This document shows positions 34,837 to 43,704 of a stretch of 57,788 nt of DNA, in pieces. Source of the stretch: Actinomycetes bacterium (GTDB lineage: Bacteria; Actinomycetota; Acidimicrobiia; Acidimicrobiales; Acidimicrobiaceae); assembly GCA_021826315.1 (NCBI GenBank), contig JAKAZZ010000012.1, positions 1 to 57,788 on the forward strand. Direction: 5' to 3'. Within the stretch, counting starts at the first letter, position 1. Each line of letters starts with the position of its first letter. The notes beneath the pieces are model-generated. The model was given only the letters and a program-made list of their open reading frames with translations. It did no database searches and was not told the origin of the DNA. Made by a program: the position numbers and the translations under genes.

Positions 34837-35619
34837 ATGGCATTAAGTGGTAAGAGTGACAAAGTAAAGCGGTTGAGAAAGCTGGCCCACAAGGCCGGCT
34901 TTCGTCATGTCGAGGGTCTTTTCTTGGTCGAAGGGCGTAATTCAATTGAGGCGGCGCTTCGATCGAATCGAAAGTTAGAAGCGATTTACACCGCACCAAA
35001 TGTGACCGCTACCGATCTCCGCCTGATCGAAAGCGCCGAGCGACGCAAGATACCGACCTTTGAAGTTGAACTTGGAGTTCTTGAATCTTTACAGGACTCG
35101 GTTTCACCTCAGCCGATTCTTGCGGTCGCGGAAATTAAAAAGCCTGCATCTATCGAGTCCGGTTCATCGACCGTAGTTTTGCTCGACGATCTTCGCGACC
35201 CAGGAAATGCTGGCACAATCATCCGTTCCGCTCACGCAAGTGGCGCTAAACATGTGGTCTTTTCTAAAGAATCGGTCGACCCCTACAATCCAAAAGTGAT
35301 CCGGTCGAGCGTAGGCTCTATTTTCTATGTTGACGTCCACGTATGCGATAATTTGCCTATTTTTTCGGAGAAACTTAAATCTCGTGGGTATCGCGTATTC
35401 TCAACTGCCGCAGATGGCGAAGAGGTTTACTATGGCGCGAACTTGGTTGGTGACTGCGCAGTTGTCGTAGGTAACGAAGCTCACGGAGTTACCGATGAAA
35501 TGCGTGAGGTGGCTGACAGCTCTCTTCGCATTCCAACTAAGAGTGACCTCGAATCTTTGAATGCCTCTATGGCTGCGACTCTTATTCTTTTTGAGGCCAT
35601 GCGTCAAAGAAGTCTCTAA
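34837..35619 (+). CDS. SpoU-family rRNA/tRNA 2'-O-methyltransferase (TsnR/RlmB-like)
   Basis: 260 residues. Substrate-binding N-terminus (about 15-95, FLVEGRNSIEAAL) and a C-terminal SPOUT trefoil-knot domain with the three SpoU motifs: VVLLDDLRDPGNAGTIIRSA, VVVGNEAHGVTDEM and IPTKSDLESLNASMAATLILFE. Uses SAM to methylate a ribose. 23S rRNA is the likely target from family and position: the mycobacterial homologue also follows rplT. The exact nucleotide cannot be predicted. No strong ribosome site before ATG 34837. Confidence 0.9.
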   Translation: MALSGKSDKVKRLRKLAHKAGFRHVEGLFLVEGRNSIEAALRSNRKLEAIYTAPNVTATDLRLIESAERRKIPTFEVELGVLESLQDSVSPQPILAVAEIKKPASIESGSSTVVLLDDLRDPGNAGTIIRSAHASGAKHVVFSKESVDPYNPKVIRSSVGSIFYVDVHVCDNLPIFSEKLKSRGYRVFSTAADGEEVYYGANLVGDCAVVVGNEAHGVTDEMREVADSSLRIPTKSDLESLNASMAATLILFEAMRQRSL

Positions 35620-35684
35620 ATACCGCCTGAACTTCGACTTGTCCAATAATACGAGGTGCAAGTTGACGCTAACGCGAGCAGTTT

Positions 35685-36587
35685 CTATCGAACCTGTGAC
35701 AGGCGAAGGTTTAGCGCTCGCCGATCCGCGTCGGTTTGATTTTCTATGCGAATTGCTCTGGGATGAAGCTTTTGGTCAAGTACGACTTCCAAGTTTATCG
35801 ATGCAAGGGTGACATAACTAATTAGGTATAGCCACGAGAGAATTCCTATGACGATCGCGAAGAAACCGTAGATTGCGTCGGCTTGTGTGACTTTGTGGTT
35901 TATTATCTGTGCTCCAGCGACCTGGAGTATCGAGAGCGCAATCGAAGAGATTATCGATGCTCTAACGTAATTGAATTTTTTGGCCCGCTTGCCGATGGCA
36001 ATCCTCATTGCGGCGATGAACATTAACGTCGAAATCGATACTGCTAACAGCGGTCCTACGATGATGAAGCTATGGAAGATTGATGCAAAGTATGTCGAAA
36101 GCGTGCTACCGAGTATTACATCAATGGTCCAAAGTAGGCGGCGAGCATTCGATTCGAGCGGGTTCTCCACGATTTGACCATTGAACGTTGACGATCTGAT
36201 CGATGTTATCGCCGTGCGAGATAGCCCTAAGGAACTGTAGAGGATTACCAGGGACGAAATGGTTGATGTTGAAAATGAGAGCTTTAGGCCCTTTGAATTT
36301 TTCATTAGGTCAGTTCCCACAATAGGAAATGACGCGAATGCGCTTTTTAGCAGTGACTTTTGCAGGGCCAGATCATTTTGAAGTAGTAGAGCTAGGATGC
36401 CGATTGCTAGGGCAGCTAGCGGAAGTATCGCAAAGAGTGCATAGTAGCTAAAAAGGGCCGACTGAGAACCTACTTTGTCTTCTCTTCCCTTTAGATAGGT
36501 TGAAACCATGATTGATGTAACCTTGTGCTTCATCTGCCATTGGTCGATCTTGTTTGCTGCGCTCGTGAAAACCTGAGCTAGATTCAC
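35685..36587 (-). CDS. YihY/BrkB-family integral membrane protein
   Basis: 300 residues, about six TM helices. Family features: SQSALFSYYALFAILPLAALAIG in the first helix and FAIVIGILSWLYLISYVTLASINLEVV near the C-terminus. The family was once annotated as RNase BN, which is wrong; its function is unresolved. Start is GTG 36587 with GGGGG 5-6 nt upstream. It is the only minus-strand gene within the translation/arginine block, converging with the methyltransferase gene. Confidence 0.85.
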   Translation of the reverse strand: MNLAQVFTSAANKIDQWQMKHKVTSIMVSTYLKGREDKVGSQSALFSYYALFAILPLAALAIGILALLLQNDLALQKSLLKSAFASFPIVGTDLMKNSKGLKLSFSTSTISSLVILYSSLGLSRTAITSIRSSTFNGQIVENPLESNARRLLWTIDVILGSTLSTYFASIFHSFIIVGPLLAVSISTLMFIAAMRIAIGKRAKKFNYVRASIISSIALSILQVAGAQIINHKVTQADAIYGFFAIVIGILSWLYLISYVTLASINLEVVLDQKLHPRAIRIENQTDADRRALNLRLSQVR

Positions 36588-36773
36588 CCGATCCCCCTTT
36601 GTGACTCTTTCACTTAGTGATAGTCGATTTGGTATTTGGGATAGCTAGATCCTAAGTGCTGATCGTGTTCAGGTGTATCCCTGCTCGTGATTCGAGTGAA
36701 ATACGATTCTCGAATCTAACTCCTTGGTTGCGGCGTTTAGGATCTAGACGTGAAATTTCATTGAGGTGAGTTT

Positions 36774-37826
36774 ATGGATCTTTCCCAGTTGTCAGTAGTA
36801 CTTTCGGATATCAGTAACGAATTCGACCAAAGGATGGTGGAGGCGACAACCCTTGCCGGCATCGATCAGTTAAAGAGCGACTTCGTTGGAAAGAAGGGAA
36901 AGGTAGCTCTTCTTTACAGACAGTTAGGCCAGATTGAGGCGCCCTTGCGTCCAAGTGCCGGTGAATTGATAAATGGAGTCCGGGATCGTATTGAGGCCAC
37001 GATCGATGATCTCTATCCGAGGATACGCCTGGCTGAGAGGCAGACGTTTCTAGCAAATGATGTGAATGACCCTACTTCCGAGGTAAAGACTTCGAACACG
37101 GGATCTGGGCGCATCCACCCCGTTACGCGGACAAGGATAGAGTTAGAAGATATCTTCGTCGGCATGGGTTTCAGTGTGGAAGAAGGGCCAGAAGCCGAGA
37201 GCGAGTGGTATAACTTTGAAGCCCTGAACATCCCAAAGTTTCACCCGGCCCGTGATGGCCAGGATAGCTTTTACCTTGACCTTGACGGCGAAGATCAAGT
37301 GGTGTTGAGAACCCATACCTCTCCTGTGCAGATACGGGTCATGCAGAGTCAAACTCCTCCCATCTATGCCGTTATGCCCGGGAGGGTGTATCGCCGAGAT
37401 ACCGCGGATGCACGTCATACCATCGGGTTCCATCAAATAGAAGGTCTTGTAGTCGATAGAGGAATTACCTTTGGTCATTTGGCCTCGACCATAGAGACCT
37501 TTACAAAGGCGTACTTTGGACCAGATGTGAATGCGCGCCTTCGACCTGCTTACTTCCCCTTTACTGAACCATCTGCAGAGTTTGAAGTTACGTGCACAAT
37601 TTGTCGTGGCGAAGGTTGTCGAACTTGTTCTGGAACAGGATGGATTGAACTCGGAGGTTGCGGCATGGTTCACCCTAACGTTCTTAGGGCGGCCGGATTG
37701 GATCCTGAAGTCTTCAGCGGGTTTGCATTTGGATTCGGTATCGATCGATTGACTCAGATGAGGGATGAGATCGCAGATATGAGAATCTTAACTGAAAACG
37801 ATCTCCGTTACATGCGCACAATTTAA
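36774..37826 (+). CDS. pheS: Phenylalanine-tRNA ligase alpha subunit
   Basis: 350 residues, class II aaRS catalytic subunit. N-terminal coiled coil (about 1-90) that contacts tRNA; core motifs HPARDGQDSFYL, RTHTSPVQIRVM (motif 2 region), IGFHQIEGLVVD and the motif-3 GFAFGFGIDRLTQMRDEI. A four-Cys loop, CTICRGEGCRTCSGTGW, replaces the simpler loop found in many homologues. Charges tRNA-Phe as an alpha2-beta2 tetramer with PheT, encoded 46 bp downstream. A hairpin (36689-36716) precedes the gene, but I see no T-box or Phe-rich leader peptide. Confidence 0.97.
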   Translation: MDLSQLSVVLSDISNEFDQRMVEATTLAGIDQLKSDFVGKKGKVALLYRQLGQIEAPLRPSAGELINGVRDRIEATIDDLYPRIRLAERQTFLANDVNDPTSEVKTSNTGSGRIHPVTRTRIELEDIFVGMGFSVEEGPEAESEWYNFEALNIPKFHPARDGQDSFYLDLDGEDQVVLRTHTSPVQIRVMQSQTPPIYAVMPGRVYRRDTADARHTIGFHQIEGLVVDRGITFGHLASTIETFTKAYFGPDVNARLRPAYFPFTEPSAEFEVTCTICRGEGCRTCSGTGWIELGGCGMVHPNVLRAAGLDPEVFSGFAFGFGIDRLTQMRDEIADMRILTENDLRYMRTI

Positions 37827-37872
37827 AGCCTTTAGAAGCGACGGACAATAAATTTCTTAGATTGGATAGACG

Positions 37873-40287
37873 ATGAAGGTACTTCTTTCGTGGCTTAATG
37901 ATTTTGCCGATTTTAACGGTCTTGCTAAAACGGTCGACGAGGTGGTTGTAAAGCTTGTTGATGCGGCAAACGGTCTTGGGCTGGTAGTTGAAGGCGTCGA
38001 GCGCGTTGGTGAAGGGCTAGACGGGGTCGTAGCAGTTAAAGTTATCGAAATTCACCCCATAGATGGGGCGGATCGAATCCGTCGAATATTGGTCGATGGC
38101 GGCACAGGTTCTTTGGAACAGATCGTATGTGGAGCCTTCAACTTTAAAGAGGGAGATTTCGTACCACTGGCCAGACCAGGAGTAACTCTCCCAGGAAATT
38201 TTGCTATTGCAAAGAGAAAGATGCGTGGCGTTGAGTCGAATGGCATGCTCTGTTCTGCGCGTGAACTCGGTTTGGGTAGTGACTATGACGGACTTATGAT
38301 CCTGAAGAGTGACGGAATCCGACCTGGAGATGACCTTGCATCTACCCTGGGCATCGACTCAGATGTGATTATCGATCTCGCAATTGAGGCGAATCGACCC
38401 GATGCAAACTGCCATATGGGAGTAGCTCGAGAGTTGGCAGTCTTTTTCGGTATAGATTTCAAACTTCCAGAGATCGCTGATCTTTCTGCGATCGAACGTC
38501 GTTCCATGCCCTCTGAATACTTGGTAGAAGGTGCTAATAGCCTTCGCCTCGCAAAGTTTGATATTACCAAGATCGAAAGAGATAGAAAGATCTCAAATCG
38601 CCTCGAATTGGCTGGGATGAGGTCGATATCACCGTCGGTCGATATCTCTAACTATTTGATGCTTGAGATAGGCCAGCCAACGCACCCTTTCGATGGAGAT
38701 AAGGTCCCCGGTGCGAGAGTCATGGTACGAATAGCTGCAGAGGGTGAACCTCTTGAAACCCTTGATGGGCAGATGCGGAAGCTCAAGGGAAGGTCGGATT
38801 CGAGCGACAGGTCGTACGACCTTGTCATTGCAGACACAAATGGCCTCGGATTAAGCATCGCAGGTGTCATGGGCGGACAATCTAGCGAAATTGACGAAAC
38901 CAGTAAAAACATGCTCCTCGAGGTTGCATCCTTTCGCTCAGATCTAATCGCCAAAACCTCGAAGAGGTTGGGGCTTCGGAGTGAGGCCTCCCATCGCTTC
39001 GAACGCGGCGTTGACCCTGCAATCGGTGACTTTGCAATCGCTCGCTTTGCTCAATTAGCAGGGGTTCTCCCAGAGTATGTAGACGTCGTAGAGACAGAGA
39101 TTGCGCGTGTTTCGATAGTTTTACCGACTAGGTACATTGCTGAAAGACTTGGGATGGAGATCGACCTTGAGTTGGTCTCGGCGAAGCTGGGACTTCTAGG
39201 GTTTGAGATTACCTATGACGGGGAAGCGATGACCGTTGTGCCACCGACTAATCGGCCCGACGTCACCATAGCGGCCGACGTAGTTGAAGAGTTCGCACGT
39301 ACATTTGGCTATCGAAATATCACTCGAACCAAGTTGAGCAATAACCGCGTCGGAAAGATATCTCCTAAGCAGCGAAGACGGAGGGAAGTCGTTAACTACT
39401 TGGTTGCTAGAGGATATTACGAGGCGTGGACGTCGACACTTCTTGCGCCAAACGATATGGCTTTGATGGGTGATCCTTCGACGCCAATCAAGGTCAAGAA
39501 TCCGATGGCAGTTGATGAGTCAACCCTTCGCCGTTCGCTGTCAGCTGGTCTAGCTAAAGCACTCGTGTCAAATTTAAATCGCAGAGAAGAGACTGTTCAA
39601 CTCTTCGAAATTGGGAAGGTCTTTTCTCTTCCCAAATCTGGAGATTTATTGCCTCGCGAGAGTGAGCGGTTGGCTATTTTGGCGCTCTCCAAAGGAGATT
39701 CAGCGCCATTTGCAACCTATAGAGATTTGGCGAGCTTTTTTGGATTTTTTGACGAGGTATCTTGTGAGAGGATAGATAACGTCGACGAAGTTGTTGCTAG
39801 TGGATTTATCGGTTTTCACCCTGGCAGATCGCTTGTCTTGCGTAAAGGCGGAATAATCGTAGGCGTTGTGGGAGAATTGAACCCTTACGCTGTCGAAGAT
39901 TTAACTTCTCTCTTGCCCCAGGGTCGTGTCAGCTATGTTGAGATTGATCTTGAGGCCACCCTTTACGAAGTCGCCGGTTCGAGACGCCCCTTGACGCCAT
40001 CTATATATCCAGCTGCCGATTTTGATCTGTCGTTCGAAGTTGCTTCGAACGTGTTAGCTGTCGATGTCGAAAGTCTCATCGCCCGATCGATCGCCGGCTA
40101 TAACCCGAAGGTGTCTTTGATCGACTCTTATACCGGGGATTCGGTAAAGGTTCTAAGTAGGTCATTGACCTTTAGAGTCCAGGTGGTGTCGATGGACCAT
40201 ACCCTTACTGAGGCCGAGATTCGAAGTGCAAGAATCAATGCCATCGAGGCAATTCATCAAAGTGGCCTCGGCAAGTTGCGCGAATAG
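37873..40287 (+). CDS. pheT: Phenylalanine-tRNA ligase beta subunit
   Basis: 804 residues, normal length. In order: N-terminal region; EMAP/tRNA-binding OB fold (about 40-150; GADRIRRILVDGG, KRKMRGVESNGMLCSARELGLG); B3/B4 editing domain (about 200-380); B5 domain; catalytic-like core; C-terminal anticodon-binding FDX-ACB domain (about 710-804; YPAADFDLSF, SLTFRVQVVSMDHTLTEAEI). It edits Tyr-tRNA-Phe and holds the tRNA. Partner of PheS, in the same operon. Confidence 0.97.
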   Translation: MKVLLSWLNDFADFNGLAKTVDEVVVKLVDAANGLGLVVEGVERVGEGLDGVVAVKVIEIHPIDGADRIRRILVDGGTGSLEQIVCGAFNFKEGDFVPLARPGVTLPGNFAIAKRKMRGVESNGMLCSARELGLGSDYDGLMILKSDGIRPGDDLASTLGIDSDVIIDLAIEANRPDANCHMGVARELAVFFGIDFKLPEIADLSAIERRSMPSEYLVEGANSLRLAKFDITKIERDRKISNRLELAGMRSISPSVDISNYLMLEIGQPTHPFDGDKVPGARVMVRIAAEGEPLETLDGQMRKLKGRSDSSDRSYDLVIADTNGLGLSIAGVMGGQSSEIDETSKNMLLEVASFRSDLIAKTSKRLGLRSEASHRFERGVDPAIGDFAIARFAQLAGVLPEYVDVVETEIARVSIVLPTRYIAERLGMEIDLELVSAKLGLLGFEITYDGEAMTVVPPTNRPDVTIAADVVEEFARTFGYRNITRTKLSNNRVGKISPKQRRRREVVNYLVARGYYEAWTSTLLAPNDMALMGDPSTPIKVKNPMAVDESTLRRSLSAGLAKALVSNLNRREETVQLFEIGKVFSLPKSGDLLPRESERLAILALSKGDSAPFATYRDLASFFGFFDEVSCERIDNVDEVVASGFIGFHPGRSLVLRKGGIIVGVVGELNPYAVEDLTSLLPQGRVSYVEIDLEATLYEVAGSRRPLTPSIYPAADFDLSFEVASNVLAVDVESLIARSIAGYNPKVSLIDSYTGDSVKVLSRSLTFRVQVVSMDHTLTEAEIRSARINAIEAIHQSGLGKLRE

Positions 40288-40334
40288 GCTAATTATTCAT
40301 TGTGGTGAATATAACGAGCTCTACTTTATTCATT
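40284..40334. promoter_or_regulatory. ARG-box-like ArgR sites upstream of argC
   Basis: The ArgR consensus is an 18-bp palindrome built on TGAAT...ATTCA. 40284-40301 has a perfect right half (AATTATTCATT). 40304-40321 has a perfect left half (TGAATATAA) after a 2-bp gap, the usual spacing of paired ARG boxes. A further ATTCATT lies at 40328-40334. They cover the region just before the argC -10 box, a repression position. Confidence 0.6.
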
Positions 40335-40340
40335 ACAATG

Positions 40341-40346
40341 TATAAT
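40341..40346 (+). promoter_or_regulatory. argC -10 box placing transcription start at the GTG codon
   Basis: A consensus TATAAT ends 8 nt before the argC GTG at 40355. Transcription would begin about 40353-40355, giving a leaderless or nearly leaderless mRNA. No Shine-Dalgarno precedes the GTG, which agrees. No good -35 hexamer is visible. Confidence 0.6.
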
Positions 40347-40354
40347 TTTCAAGT

Positions 40355-41440
40355 GTGAAGGTAGTTATTTTTGGTGCATCGGGCTACGGGGGAGCGGAAC
40401 TTATACGTTCTATCTTGGCTCACCCGCAACTTGAACTCGTAGGAGCCTCTGCTAATTCGAACGTTGGCTTAGGTGTGGGCGATTTATACCCGCACCTTAG
40501 CTTTAGCGAAGTATCGGAGATGACGTTTGTTTCGAACGATGATCTCATTCAGTCGATCGGACGAGGTGGTGTTGACGTAGCATTCTTGGCAATGCCTAAT
40601 GGGCAAGCAATGGAAGTTGTGCCGAAGGTTATCAACTCACTTCGACTGGTCGTCGATCTCTCTGCTGATTTTCGCCTCAAGGACCCGTCTTTGTACGAGA
40701 GGTATTATCGATTTTCCCATAACGAGATCGCACTTTTGGAAGAGGCGGCTTATGGACTCGTAGAGCTAAATCGAGGTACTATTTCGTCTGCGCGGTTGAT
40801 CGCAAGTCCGGGATGCTACGTCACGGCTGTAACACTTGCCCTCTATCCCTTATTGGAGTTAGGTGTAGTTGAGCGGGCGGGCATAGTATCTGATGCTCTT
40901 AGCGGCATCAGCGGCGCTGGTCGTGGGGCTAACGTGGCGAATCTCTTCTCGGAGATCGATTCGTCTGCGTTTGCTTACGGTATCGGAACCCATCGCCATC
41001 GGCCTGAGATAGCGCAAAATATTGGTTCCGACTTACTGTTTACGCCTCAGGTAGTGCCGATGGTGCGTGGAATTCTTGCAAAGACTTACGCGGATTTTGA
41101 CGCGAGCTTTCTTGAATCTTTGGGGGTGTCATCAATTGATGATCGGCCCAACGCGGGGCAGATTAGTGATTTGATAACGCATGCGATCAAAGATTTTTAC
41201 TCAACTTCACCCTTTGTCGGCGTTAGGCCCGTCGGTACAAGTCCAAATACAAAAAGCGTACTTGGCACCAACAGGGTAGAGATCAGCTACTTCTACGACG
41301 AAGTTTCGGGAAAAGTAATGGCGATCTCCGCTCTTGATAATTTAGTTAAAGGTGCGGCTGGTCAGGCCATTCAGAGTGCTAACGTCGCGCTTGGATTTGA
41401 TGAAGAATTAGGACTATCGAAAGTGAGCCTCATCCCATGA
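40355..41440 (+). CDS. argC: N-acetyl-gamma-glutamyl-phosphate reductase
   Basis: 361 residues, slightly longer than usual. NAD(P)-binding GASGYGGAELIR at the N-terminus, then VDLSADFRLKD, the catalytic Cys in SPGCYVTAVTLAL and GISGAGRGA; THRHRPEI is the substrate region. Third step of arginine synthesis, reducing acetylglutamyl phosphate to the semialdehyde. First gene of argCJBDFRGH, with ArgR-like sites and a TATAAT immediately before it. Its stop overlaps the argJ ATG (ATGA). Confidence 0.96.
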   Translation: MKVVIFGASGYGGAELIRSILAHPQLELVGASANSNVGLGVGDLYPHLSFSEVSEMTFVSNDDLIQSIGRGGVDVAFLAMPNGQAMEVVPKVINSLRLVVDLSADFRLKDPSLYERYYRFSHNEIALLEEAAYGLVELNRGTISSARLIASPGCYVTAVTLALYPLLELGVVERAGIVSDALSGISGAGRGANVANLFSEIDSSAFAYGIGTHRHRPEIAQNIGSDLLFTPQVVPMVRGILAKTYADFDASFLESLGVSSIDDRPNAGQISDLITHAIKDFYSTSPFVGVRPVGTSPNTKSVLGTNRVEISYFYDEVSGKVMAISALDNLVKGAAGQAIQSANVALGFDEELGLSKVSLIP

Positions 41441-42609
41441 GTGTTACGTTTCCAAAAGGGTTTCAAGCCTCGGGATCGTCGGTTGGAATCAAGGACGGAG
41501 GGCGTTTAGATGCAGCTCTTCTTGTCACCGAGGATCTTGAGCCTGTCGTAGCAACTGCGACCTTTACGACAAATTTAGCTGCTGCTTCTCCAGTTAGGCT
41601 ATCCCGACAAAACCTTGTGAAGACTAGTGGGATGGCAGTAGGCGTCCTTATGACGAGCGGTAATGCCAATGCTGCAAATGGAAAAAAGGGCGACAGCGAT
41701 GCACTTTCGTCGTTATTGACCCTTGGCTCAGAACTAAAGGTTAATCCAGAGCTGCTGCTAGTAGCTTCGACAGGATTAATTGGTATTCCTATGCCGATCG
41801 AACGGCTCATTGCTGGGATCCCTAAGTGCGTTTCGTCGCTTGGAAATGATAGTGAAAGTGCCTATGGAGCCGCCAAGGCGATCATGACGACTGACACCTA
41901 TGCTAAGACAGCTGAGTTTGAGGTCGATGGGGTACGCTTTGGCTCAATTGCTAAGGGTGCCGCAATGATTGCTCCAAATATGGCTACCATGCTCGCTCTT
42001 ATAACCACTGATGCAGTCGTCACCCATGAAGTATTGAGCGATGCACTTCGACGCTCTGTGGATAAGACGTTCAACCGAATAACTATTGACGGCTGTACGT
42101 CGACCAACGATACAGTATTTGCCTTAGCGTCGGGTAAATCAGGAAAAGTTTTGGAGATTTCTCAACTCCAAATGGCTCTTGACATGGTATGTAGTTCGCT
42201 GGCACGACAAATCATCTTTGATGCCGAAGGTGCTACGAAGATGGTTGAGATTGTTGTTACCGGAGCGAAGAGTGAAGATGACGCCCTTGCAATTGCTCGG
42301 AAAGTCGCTGAGTCATCGTTGGTGAAGTGTTCGTTTTACGGAGACGATCCGTACTTTGGTCGAATCCTCTCCGAAGTAGGAACCGCTGGTGTCGACCTCG
42401 ATATCGATAAAGTCTCTATTACCTATGGATCTGTCCTAGTCTTTGCGGATGGCAACGAAGTTGAATACGATCGTGAGGCTGCTGTAGAGGTTGTTTCGCG
42501 GCGCGAGTTCTCTATCTATATTGATGTCGATGAAGGAACATCAGAGGGAGCGATAATCACAGCTGACTTGACGCACGCTTATATCGACGAGAACATGGGG
42601 ACTTCATAG
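41437..42609 (+). CDS. argJ: Bifunctional ornithine acetyltransferase / N-acetylglutamate synthase
   Basis: 390 residues. The precursor cleaves itself at the Thr of GAAMIAPNMATML; the new N-terminal Thr is the catalytic nucleophile. ANAANGKKGDSDA is another conserved segment. It moves the acetyl group from acetylornithine to glutamate, the cyclic route, and with its own synthase activity can replace argA/argE, neither of which is in the window. Overlaps argC by 4 bp. Confidence 0.96.
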   Translation: MSVTFPKGFQASGSSVGIKDGGRLDAALLVTEDLEPVVATATFTTNLAAASPVRLSRQNLVKTSGMAVGVLMTSGNANAANGKKGDSDALSSLLTLGSELKVNPELLLVASTGLIGIPMPIERLIAGIPKCVSSLGNDSESAYGAAKAIMTTDTYAKTAEFEVDGVRFGSIAKGAAMIAPNMATMLALITTDAVVTHEVLSDALRRSVDKTFNRITIDGCTSTNDTVFALASGKSGKVLEISQLQMALDMVCSSLARQIIFDAEGATKMVEIVVTGAKSEDDALAIARKVAESSLVKCSFYGDDPYFGRILSEVGTAGVDLDIDKVSITYGSVLVFADGNEVEYDREAAVEVVSRREFSIYIDVDEGTSEGAIITADLTHAYIDENMGTS

Positions 42610-42699
42610 CCTCTTTAAGTTTTGGGTTTAGCAGGTGACAGATCCCATCCGTCTTTTGGGGAGTGTTGCTAATTATAAGTGTACGTATTGGTAGGGGAT

Positions 42700-43575
42700 A
42701 TGGCGGATTTTGAAGATGCACAGCTGAGATCGTCGGTCTTGATTGAGGCGATTACATACATGCGTCGCTTTCAGGGTTCAACTTTTGTGATCAAGTACGG
42801 TGGCAATGCAATTGCCGGTGGTGATGAGCGTTCCGCTCTCACCTCCTTCGCACAAGACGTTGTCGCACTTTCTTCTGTTGGCATCAAGGTGGTGATCGTC
42901 CATGGTGGAGGTCCACAGATTGGAAAGATGTTGAGCCGCCTAGGAATCGAAAGCCAATTTGTCGGGGGATTGAGGGTTACTGACTCTGCGACCTTGGAAG
43001 TTGCGCAGATGGTATTACTCGGAAAGATGAATCCCGAGATAGTAGGCGCGATCAACTCACTCGCGCCACTTGCTGTTGGCATAAGTGGTGGCGATGCGGG
43101 TTTGATAGAAGTCGAACGAGCTAGCGGTGACTTGGGTTTCGTTGGGGTAGTCAAATATGTAGACCCAACTCTTGTCGAGAGGCTGTTGGCACAAGGTCTA
43201 ATTCCGGTAGTAGCTACCGTTGCTCACGATGAAGAGGGTCAGGCTTACAACATTAATGCTGACGTAGTGGCAGGAGCCATCGCAGGAGCCCTTGGTGCAG
43301 AGAAGTTGATTTATCTAACGAATATCGAAGGAATTTACTCAAAATACCCTGATCCGGCTTCGCTTATTAGGCGAATGAATCTCGGGGAGCTAAAAGAGTT
43401 GCTTGGATCCCCAACGATTGGTGAGGGGATGATTCCCAAATTGGAGAGTTGTTGTGACGCATTGGTTCAAGGAGTGACCGCTGCTCACATTCTTGACGGT
43501 CGTATTGCGCACAGCCTCCTAATAGAGATATTCACCGAATTAGGCATTGGGACAATGGTGACGCAAACCGCCTGA
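42700..43575 (+). CDS. argB: Acetylglutamate kinase
   Basis: About 291 residues. Amino-acid kinase fold: VIKYGGNAIAGG, VVIVHGGGPQIGKML, YNINADVVAGAIAGALGAEKLIYLTNIEGIY, and GEGMIPKLESC. Second step of the pathway, usually the arginine-feedback step; the N-terminal helix before about residue 25 is of the type seen in Arg-sensitive kinases. I prefer ATG 42700, but its GGGGA is only 2 nt away; GTG 42679 is a fair alternative, adding 7 residues. Confidence 0.93.
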   Translation: MADFEDAQLRSSVLIEAITYMRRFQGSTFVIKYGGNAIAGGDERSALTSFAQDVVALSSVGIKVVIVHGGGPQIGKMLSRLGIESQFVGGLRVTDSATLEVAQMVLLGKMNPEIVGAINSLAPLAVGISGGDAGLIEVERASGDLGFVGVVKYVDPTLVERLLAQGLIPVVATVAHDEEGQAYNINADVVAGAIAGALGAEKLIYLTNIEGIYSKYPDPASLIRRMNLGELKELLGSPTIGEGMIPKLESCCDALVQGVTAAHILDGRIAHSLLIEIFTELGIGTMVTQTA

Positions 43576-43704
43576 GCACGAGGGCGATAATGAGATTTAT
43601 CGAAGAGGACACTTTCAACAGGCGCACCTAGCAGTTGATTTTTTGTCACTTAGGTTTTACGAATTGTGAATGAGTTTGGTCTAAGGACCCATTGGGGAGG
43701 AAAA

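Noticed and set aside
36588-36773. T-box or Phe leader peptide before pheS
   Set aside because: There is an 8-bp hairpin but no T-box GGTGG-type motif, no specifier structure and no Phe-rich peptide.
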